From: Symbiodinium natans
Lineage: Eukaryota > Sar > Dinophyceae > Suessiales > Symbiodiniaceae
Length of the DNA: 64,000 bases
Assembly (NCBI GenBank): GCA_905221605.1
Contig: CAJNDS010002651.1
Location: 22,501-86,500, forward strand
Direction of reading: 5' to 3'
Positions 1 through 10,300 of the stretch are shown one piece after another. A model generated the notes under the pieces. The model had not been told where the DNA came from and searched no databases. It saw only the letters and a list, made by a program, of their open reading frames with translations. Position numbers and translations under genes: made by a program. Numbering within the stretch: the first letter of the stretch is position 1; each line of letters starts with the position of its first letter.

Positions 1-952
1 TTACTCAGGGACCCAAGACCCCAAAACCCAGTCTCTGAGGGCAAGGCAGGCGAACGGGCTGTCTGGGCCAGTCCTTAGGGTTTAGGGTTTAGGGTTTAGG
101 GTTTAGGGTTTAGGTGTTTTGTCAGGGCTTTTTGGGGCATAGGGTGTTAGGGTTTGGGGTTGTTTTGGTTTAGGGCTTAGGGCTTAGGGCTTAGGGCTTA
201 GGGATTAGGGTTTAGGGTTTAGGGTTTAGGGTTTAGGGTTTCGGGTTTCGGGTTTAGGGTTTGGGAAATTAGGGTTTCGGGTTGAGGGTTTAGGAATTTT
301 GGGTGTAGGGTTCAGGTTTTATGGCTGATTTTGACAGAAAATTCTCAGTCAGGAAACAAAGGGGAACCCGATCCCGAAATTCACTACCAAGACGCAGTAG
401 GCTGTTCGAAGTCTAGGGTTTGGGGTTTTATTTCCGGGACGAAGCTCCTCTGCAAACCATAATCAAAACAACATGTGTGCCACTTGTTGATTGATGTCTT
501 TGGGTCCGTTGTTGATGTCTCCGATTTGTTGTGCGGACGTCGTTGAGATTGAGGGCGTCCTCATTCCAAAACTTCTTCATCATATTTTATTTGTTGGCTT
601 ATATTTCTGTGTTTCGAGTTTAGCTGTCTTGAAGACTTTCGGATTGAAGGGTTTAGGATTCCCCAAACCCTACACCCAACACCCAACACCCAAAACACAA
701 AACACAAAACACAAAACCCAAAACCCCAACCCAAAAATCCAAAACTGAAAACCAAAAAACCCTAAACCCTAAACTTGGGGAATTCTGGGCCTTTGTTGGG
801 GAAGCTTTTGAGGGGCAAGCTGGCGTGTGTTCATGGTTGCGGGGATTAAGGTTTAGGGTTTCGGGTTTCGGGTTTAGGGCTTTAGGGTTTAGGGTTTTCG
901 GGTTTCGGGTTTAGGGTTTTGGGCTGTTGGTCAAGGTGTGGATTAGGGGGCT

Positions 953-985
<33 letters not shown>

Positions 986-1376
986 TAGGGCGTTGAGGGT
1001 TACAGTACCCTAAACCCCAAAACCCCCCAAAGAATGAAGAACCAGGGTTAGATCATGTGAATACTAAGTGTTCTGCATATTTTTGAAACCCCAAACACGT
1101 AACCCCTTTAACCCTTAAGCCCTAAACCCTATAAATCGCAGGCCTAGACTTAACCAACCCTCAAACCTGAACCCTGAACCCTAAACCGCAAAGAGCCCTA
1201 AACCCTCAACCCAAAGCCCTAAACCCTGCACCCTGTGCCCTTTAGACTCTGTTAAAAATAGACCTCTGCACCCTAAACCCTAAACCCTAAACCCTTAACC
1301 CTAAACCCTAAACCCTAAACCCTAAACCCGAAGAGTTTTTGGGAACTCGAACTTCCACCCTCCGAGGATTTGGCAC

Positions 1377-4300
1377 CTCGCAGCCTTTGAGCTCTTTGTT
1401 GTGACTGGTGCCTGTGGGTTTAGGGTTTAGGGTTTAGGGTTTAGGGTGTTGGGATTGTAGGGTTTAAGGTTTTGGGATTTCGGGTTTAAGGTTGTGCGGG
1501 TTTAGGGTTTCGCGTGTTGGGGGTTTAGGGTTCAGGGGTTTCGGGTTGTTGTGGCTTTATGGGTTTAGGCTCTGAAGTCTTGGGGTTTTGGGGCTTAGAA
1601 GCCCCCAAACCCTAAAACCTTGGACCCTAAACCCTGAACCCTAAACCCTAGACCCTGAACCCCAAACCCTAAATCCTACACCCTAAACCTATCCCATCCT
1701 AACCCTAAACGCTGAACCCTTCTGTCTGTCATGCTTGGAGGTTAATGGGTGCTTAAGTAGGCTGGTAAGTTATACCTCCCTAAACCCTAAATCTGAACGA
1801 TCAATAAGGTTACAGTCAAGCAGAACGATAAGCCCGAAAACCGGCTGCCAAGTAAACCACGAACCTCGAAGTAGCCCCAAACCCACCTATAGGGGGTTTA
1901 GGGGTTAGGGTTTCGGGTTTAGGGTAGCTTGGGTTGATGCAACGCTCCCATTCCCATCTGCCAGCGCAGCTGCGATTTGGGGTTTGGGGGTTTTGGGGGG
2001 TTTATATAGGGGTTGCAGGGTTTAATTAGGGTCTGGGATTTAGGGGTTTAGAGTTTAGGGATTTCGGGTTTAGGGTTTATGGCTTTAGGGTTCATACGGG
2101 TTCACCTCCACCCTAAGGCCCCCCCCCCCCAAAACGATCAGAACCATCATCTCGTTTTTCCACCCTGAACCCTACACCCTAAACCCTAAGCCCTAAACCC
2201 TAAACCCTAAACCGCCCCAAACATATCAACAGCCGACCGAGGCTTGCACCGCAGATGTTGTGTGCCGGATCCTCGGCATCTTCACGGCGGGGGGGGGGGG
2301 GGGGGGGGGTTCCAAGGGGGGGGAGAGGGTACCCTAAACCCTAAACATTAAACATCCCTAAACCCTGAACCCTAAACCCTAAACCCGAAACCCTAAACTC
2401 TAAACCCAAGGATCCCTCACACTCCCTACTATTCCCGAAGGCTCCCTAAGCTTCCTGAAGGTTCCTTAGGTGCCTAGCCCCCATGAAGCCCCCTGCCTGA
2501 AGGACTTTAACTCTACTCCTAGGAAACCCTACACCCTTATAAACCCTTAGAACACCCATTTAACACATGTTTACGGCTTAGGCCTTAGGGCGCTTGAAAG
2601 AAAGGACTTATATATCCCAAGGGGAACAGCCGGGTTGATTAATATTGTGCGTAATCCCTGGGGTCTTTAGGGAGAATATCTGACCATCTCAGAGGCCAAC
2701 CAGGTCTATGTAAACAAAAGTACGTACACGCAACTCCTAAGCGGACTTTAGGGTTTAGGGCTGAGGGTTACCCCAACAACCCTAACCCCTAACCCCTAAC
2801 CCCTAAACCCTAAACCCTAAACCCTGAACCCTAAACCCTAAACCCTAAACCCTAAACCCTTACTGAACCCCTAAAAACCTACACCCTGCGCCTCCCAAAC
2901 ATCAAACATCTGCCACGGCTCTGTCTCGGGATCGAAAGCGTCGTACATGTTGGTGTCCTGGCGTATTGCAGGAAAGCCCAAGTAATTCGGGATCAGGGTT
3001 TAGGGCGTAGGGCGTAGGGTTTAGGGTTTAAGTACTAGCAATTGCTTCAGAACCCCTCCCCCCCACCCCCCCACAAAAAAAATCAATAACACTATTCTTC
3101 CTTATGAGGGTATAGGGATTATCATGCTTTATTCTTTTGGGGTTCTTAAGCTCATAGTAGAGTACTTGAGCTCAAGTAAGGTTGATGAAGATTACGGGGT
3201 TCTTAAGGGAGGGGGGCTCAAGGAAGGTAGGTAACCCAAGGTTCCCTAATCACTACTCCCGAAGGCTCACTAAGCTTCCCTAAGGTTCCCTAAGTACCTA
3301 CCCCGCATGAACTCCCTCCCCCTGAAGAACGCTATAAGATGGGTTTAGGGTTTAGGGTTTAGGGTTCGGGGTTTGGGGTTTGGGGTTTAGGGTTTAGAGT
3401 CTACATCTTAGAAGGATTGATTGAGGGCTTGGGGCTTGCAAATGGTCTCTGACAAGGCATTTCGCACGAATCCGTAAACCCCCAAACCCTTGACCCTAAA
3501 ACCCCAGACCCTGAATCATAAAACCCTGAAACCCTAAGACCCAAGACCCTGAACCCTAAAACCCTGAAACCCTACAACCCCAAACCCTAAACCCTGCACC
3601 CAACCCCTAAACCCTCAAAAGCCCTAAACGATCCCTCCCGGGTCCAGGAAGAAGTAGTCGACGACAAAGCCCTGGCCACAAGACGTAGTGGGAGGTTCAC
3701 AGATACTTGCAAGTGGGGTTTAGGGTTTTGGGGTTCAGGGTTCGGTTCGGGGTTCAGGGTTCTGGGTTTAGGGTTGCTTGTACTTGGAGGTTCATGGATA
3801 CTTCTAAGTAGGGTTAGAATTGGGGTGACTACGGTTATCACCATACTAACCCTACTTATAAGTACCCAAGAACCTTCACTTCAAGGTAGACAAAATGTAG
3901 TACTTGTAGGCAGGACCTCAAGCACGCTAAGCTTGCAACCCCAAACCCCTACACTAAACCCTAAACCCTAAACCCTAAACCCTAAACCCTAAACCCTCAA
4001 CCCTCAACCCTCAACCCTCAACCCTAAACCCTGCAAAACGCACCGGCGGCCTCTTCGACCTCGGGACCTGCTGTGGGGTCCTTGAGGTAAATCGCCCGGA
4101 GCCTCGGCTGACATATTTTTTTGGCTGCCTATGGGGGAGGGTTTAGGGTTTAGGGCTTAGGGCTTAGGGTTTAGGTATTAGGTCTTACGGTTTCTGTTTG
4201 GGGTTGAGGGTACAGAGTTGAGGGTGTAGGAGTCTAGGGGCTTCAGGTTCAGGGTTTCGTTTTCGAGTTCAGGGGTTCGACGGTTTCGGTGCTCAGAGTA

Positions 4301-7300
4301 TATAGCTCTAGGTTTAGAAAACGAGAAGCTTGAAGTTTAGGGTTTAGGGTTTAGGGTTTAGGGTTTAGGGTTTAGGGTTTCGAGTCGAAACGGCAGCGTC
4401 CGAAGACCAATCAACTGATTGAGAGACACGAGGGCTCCAAGAACACAACAGGGCGCGCCCCTGAACCCTAAACTCCAAACCCTAAACCTTGAACCCCTAA
4501 ACCCGGTTCCAGGTCTAGGGCTTAGGGTTTGGGGGTAACCCCAAACCCTAAGCCCTAAACCCTAAACCCTAAACCCTTGATTCGCCAAAAGTCAGGAGCT
4601 CAGACGCCGAGATACTTGTAGAAGAGAGCTGGCTGGAACCAGCGGTTGGTAGAGCCTGCATGTAAGGGACTAAAGGAGGGACCTTAGGGTTTAGGGTTTA
4701 GGGTTTGGGGTTTAGGGTTTAGGGTTGAGGGTTTAGGGCACTTGTGGGACCTTAGGGGGTCTTTGGGGGACATTTAGGGGGCTACTTAGGTATATAGGGA
4801 CTATAAACAAGGTGTATATAAGGGTTGTATATGCATGCTATTGTCAAAGTGTGATTCGCGTAGCACTCACAACTCCCAGCCCTAAACCCTAAACCCTAAA
4901 CTCTAAATCCTAAACCCTAAACCCTAAACCCTAAACTCTAAGCCCTAGGTCCCAAGCCCTGTGCCAGACCCTGTATAAAACCTAAACCTCAAGCCCTGGC
5001 TGCTTTGGTCTTGGAAGGTTTGGGGATGTTCAGGAGCACATTCTGCTCCGAAGATATGCAAGTTTTGGGAATTCTGTACTTAAGGTTCTAGGGTTTCTAG
5101 GTGAAACCCTAAACCCTAAACCCTAAACCCAGGGTTTAGGGCCGTGGGGCCTGGGCCACCCCAGGTGTATGAGATCATCTGGTCCCACGCGGAGAGGTAG
5201 TTCCATCCTGATTCTCGGAGTGAGGTTCGGGTTTAGGGTTTAGGGTTTAGGGTTTAGGGTTTAGGGTTCTAGGGATTTTAGGGTTGTAGGGTTTAGGGTT
5301 CAGGGTTTAAGGGTTTAAGGTCTGGGGTGTAGACGGTTTAGCGTTTGGGGTTTGAGGTTTAGACGGTTTAGGGTTTAGGGTATAGATGGCTTGGGGCTGA
5401 GGGTCGAAGACTTTCAGGGTTTAGAGTTGCATACTAGGATGACCCTTTAAACCATCTGAATATTCTTAAATATAATCCTCTTGAACCGAATAAGGGAAAA
5501 AGTAAAATATCCCAAGGGCCGGTTGAGAGTTTAGGGTTTAGAGTTTAGGGTTTGGGGTTTAGGGTTTAGGGGGGTTTAGGTGCGGCTTCGGAAGGCTTCT
5601 ATAGGGGAAGCACGATTGAGCACGAAGGGACGAGAGAAGGGACTCCAATTCGTAGGGTTTAGGGTTTAGGGCTTAGGGTTTACGAGGACTTTTCAGCCCT
5701 TTAAGACCTAAGCCCAGCATAGTGGGGGGTTTAGGGTTTAGGGTTTAGGGTAGAATTGAGAAAATGGTGGTGGTGGTGGTGGTGGTGGGAGGTTTTCGGG
5801 TCCAGTTGATACCCCTCAACCCTCCGCAATGCTTCGCTTTAAAAATCCTGACGTCAAGCCGTCAGCCCCCTGTACCCAGAAGACACTAAGCCCCTACACC
5901 GGTTTAGGGTTTAGGGTTTAGGGTTTAGGGTTTAGGGTTTAGGGTTGAGGGTTCCTCCGTACAGAAACCAAGCAAGCAACTCATGAAACAAAAAACAAAA
6001 CGTGGAAAGAGTCATGGCGCAAACCAGTTGCCTCCCCAGTCGTGGTTGCCAAGCACACCCAGCCACCTTCCAGGTTTAGGGTTTAGGGTTTAGGGTTTAG
6101 GGTTTAGGGTTTAGGGTTTAGGGTTTAGGGTTTAGGGTTTAGGGTTTAGGGGTTCCCTTCTCCACGGGGTGAAAGTTTAGGGAGCAAAAGCAGGCTGTTG
6201 CTCTTCCTCTTCTGCCCTCAAAGCTTCGGCTTATACCCTGTAACCCTAAACCCTAAACCCTATACCCTAAACCCCAAACCCTGAACCTCAACCCCTCAAC
6301 CCCTCAACCCCTCAACCCCTCAACCCCTCAACCCCTCAACCCCTCAACCCCTCAACCCCTCAACCCCTCCACCCCTCCACCCCTCCACCCCTCAACCCCA
6401 AACCCCAAACCCTGCGTGCATACACCGATGCACACCCTACACCCTAACCCCTAATCAACCCCTCCCCGAACCCCCAAACCCCTAAACCCCTAAACCCTCA
6501 ACCGTAACCCTAGCCTTTGCAACCCAAAGCCCTCTTGGTACGCCAGTAACCATCTTCAAATAAGGGTACCCCGGGTACCCCTTCTTTTGGCTTTTGCTAC
6601 TGTTTTGGCGAACCTTGAACCACACCCAAAAAAGGGAAAAGGGCACCATGGGGCTCGCAAGAACCCTAAACCCCTAGAGCGTTTCCCCACCTAAACCCTA
6701 AACCCCTAAAGGCCTAAAGAGTTTCCCCCCCTTAATCCCTAAATCGCCCTTCATTGCGGGCGGAACCTCGGGAGGGTAGTATAGGGGGAGGTAGTAGGGC
6801 AGGGCCGACACTTGGGGGTGGGCACTCCAGGGACACTTTGGGGTTGGGCACTCCAGGGTTTAGGGTTTAGGGTTTAGGGTTTAGGGTGACCGGCAAGAGG
6901 TCCGGGCGAGGAGAAGAGTTGAGTTGATGAATCTAGCAACCCCACACCGAAGGGTGGGGAGTAATGAAAGAAAAACGTAGCAATTAGCATGCTATTCATA
7001 AAGCTTCAACTAGTACTACTAGTCAATGCAAACCAAGATCTTACTAGTAGAATAATCGTCAACGTCAGAACCAGAAGTTTTGAATATTCTTAGCATCAAA
7101 ACTTTCAAAGGTTTCAACAATCATGTCTCAAAAAACGCTTAAGTCCCGCGCTGGAGGTTGTCCAGAGGACCATGGTACCTGCGAGCCAAACTGGTGCGAA
7201 TCAGCACATCGGGGAGCCAAAAACTCTATCACCTCGTATGGGTATTTCCCGGAAAAGGGGGGTACCCCTTTGATACCCCAAACAGAATCCCCTTCAAGGG

Positions 7301-10300
7301 ACCCCCAAGAAGGGTACCCTCACTTTCAAAGCCCGGTTTAGGGGTTTTATGGGTTTTGCGAGTTTAGGGGTTTACCACTTGGCTGTTGATCTAGATATTG
7401 CGCCCTTTCTAGACCGTGATGGCAGTAACCCTAAACCCTAAACCCCAAACCCTAAACACTAAATTCCTTGACTACTTAGGTCCAAGCGGTGATGGTGGAG
7501 CCCTCGCGAACCCTTCTGTGACGTCATCATGTGGTCACGCGACCCTAAACCCTAAACCCTAAACCCTGCAACTTGCAAAGCAGTCGACCTTTCCTCCGCT
7601 TTTGGCCGGCAAGCTGAGACTTGGGAGGGCAGGGGGAGAGGAGTGCGGAATACCGCACCGGCTTTGAGGACGTATAGGGTTTGTTGATTTAGGGTTTAGG
7701 GTTTAGGGTTTAGGGTTTAGGGTTTAGGGTTTAGGGTTTAGGGTTCAGGGTTCAGGGTTCATGTAGATGCGGCCAAATTGCCCGACAAACATCGCAGGCG
7801 GGAAGCAATGAAACCAGTGTGACCTGAGCCTTACGGGCAAGCTCCGGAGCTGGTACCCGCGGCCGGCCTCCTCTGGTGGACAGCTGCGATGGGAGGTACT
7901 CACCACTGTGGGCTCGGACAGAACTCTCGCATTACCCTGGGGGGGATTTTCGGGCCATATAAAAACTTAAACTTCTATGGGCAAAAAGGGTTTAGGGTTT
8001 AGGATTTAGGGTTTAGGGTTTAGGGTAGAAAAGGATTAGGACCCCAATCCACCCCAGTAACTAGAAGCCACAAGCAACAAGCAGTTACCACGCCAACGAG
8101 CCTAAAACTTGGGGGCTGCTTGCCTGCTTTGCACATAACCCCTAAACCCGAAACCCTAAACCCTAAACCCTAAACCCTAAACCCTTGCATGGCTGCCTGT
8201 TACCTTAGCACTGAATGAGCTGATATGGAGCTGGACGACAGGTCCAACTCTCCAAGCTTTGCAGCTCCTCTCCCATCAAACAGGGTTTAGGGTTTAGGGT
8301 TTAGGGTTTAGGGTTTAGGGTTTAGGGTTTAGGGTTTAGGGTTTAGGGTTTAGGGTTGAGGGTTCATACACGACTAATTGCTTAAGAACCCCGAAAAAGG
8401 ATTGTTGCTTATTAAGGGTAATATAGGGATTCGTATTGACTATTCTTTTGGGGTTCTCCAGCGTTCTCTTTTGGACTCAAGTTGCTCAAGGTTGGCAGGG
8501 CTTGAAGATCAGTGGGGAGCAAGCAAAGCGAACATCCAGCACTCGGGCTACCATCAGCTTGAGTAAGTTGCACCGGGTTCAGTACAACATGGAAAAGTCA
8601 CCAAGACTGGCACTCCAACAGAGTACCGGCTCGGATGTGCCCACGGGGTTTCGTTAAACTGACTCAGAATGGCAAGGGCGTATACATGCTCCCCCCCCGC
8701 CCTGCCCTCCCGCTCCACTGAGGAGCGGGTGCAGACGTAGGCTGCTGCCACCACCGGATCCCAAAAGTGCGTGACAACTCAGAACCAAGATGTGAATTCT
8801 GAGAGATTCTGCCGCGCACAGCGATGAGCTTTCATCATTTGGATTCCGATGGTGCTGGTCGGGGGTTCCTTGCATGACTGACTCAATCCGGAAGCGTCCT
8901 ACTCACTCAGTCCAGGGTTTCCTGGCAAGCGCGTCAGCAATCTCAACCTCCCTCGAGCTAGCTCTTTCCTATCATACTTGTTGCGCTCTCTTTTGGACTC
9001 AAGTTTCTCAGGGTTGGCAGGGCTTGAAGACCAGTGGCGAGCAAGCAGGGCTATCCATCAGCTTGAGCAAGTTGCACCCGCGTTAAGTACATCCTGGAAA
9101 AGTCACCAAGACTGGCACTCCAACAGAGTACCGGCTCGGATGTGCCCACGGGGTTTCGTTACACTGACTCAGAATGGCAACCCCCCGCCCCGCCCTCCCG
9201 CTCCACTGAGGAGCGGGTGCAGACGTAGGCTGCTGCAACCATCGGATCCCAAAAAGCGCGTGACGAATCAGAACCGTGCATTCTGGGAGATTCTCCTGCA
9301 CACAGCGATGAGCTTTCAGAACAATGAGTGAGAACAGAGAAGTTCCTATCCACATTTGGATTCCGATGGTGCTTGTCGGGGGTTCCTTGCATGACAACCT
9401 CAATCCGGGAGCGTCCTACTCACTAAGTCCAGGGTTTCCTGGAAAGCGCGTCAGCAATCTCAACCTCCCTCGAGCTAGCTCTTTCCCATCATACTTGCTG
9501 CGTTCTCTTTTGGACTCAAGTTTCTCAGGGTTGGCAGGGCTTGAAGATCAGTGGGGTGCAAGCAGGGCCATCCATCAGCTTGAGTGACTAGCACCCGCGT
9601 TGAGTACATCCTGGAAAAGTCACCAAGACTGGCACTCCAACAGAGTACCGGCTCGGATGTGCCCACGGGGTTTCGTTAAAACTGCGACTCACATGCCTGA
9701 ATGGCAAGGGCGCATACATGCTCCCCCCCCCCCCCTCCGCCCCGCCCTCCCGCTACACTGAGGAGCGGGTGCAGACGTAGGCTGCTGCAACCATCGGATC
9801 CCAAAAAGCGTGTCACAAATCAGAACCGTGCATTCTGATAGATGCTGCTGCGCACAGCGATGAGTTTTCAGCATTTGGATTCCGATGGTGCTGGTCGGGG
9901 GGTTCCTTGCATGACTGACTCAATCCGGGAGCGTCCTACTCACTATGTCCAGGGTTTCCTGGCAAGCGCGTCAGCAATCTCAACCTCCCTCGAGCCAGTT
10001 GGCGGGTGTAGTCATTAACCCCAATGGAGTGGCCAGCAGTGCGATTCACCCGGAAGGAGGCGCTTGTGCCCAGGCATTCCTCCCTCATGGAGCTGACCAA
10101 CTCAGCACACTCATCGGACGTGATGTGGGTGACTCGTTGGCACTTTCTCCTCTCCGGAAGGCTCTCGGAATGCTGTGCCTCCTCGGAGAAAGTCCCGGAT
10201 TGCTGCACGCGGGCCCTCAGTGAGTGGAAGGCGTTGACTTCAAGGCCTCGTGAGTCCTTGATACTCACACCGGCGGCAGAGCCCATGAGCCACCAGCTAC

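Larger units (their letters stand above)
2427..3330 (+). repeat. Family 6: two direct copies of a ~75-bp motif
   Basis: Copies at 2427-2500 and 3252-3330 share CCCGAAGGCTC.CTAAGCTTCC, AAGGTTCC.TA and GCATGAA/CCATGAA spacing. They flank the exon 2892-2957. Confidence 0.7.

Noticed and set aside
9083-9403. Minus-strand frame of 106 codons in the 520-bp repeat
   Set aside because: The frame is not kept in the other two copies.
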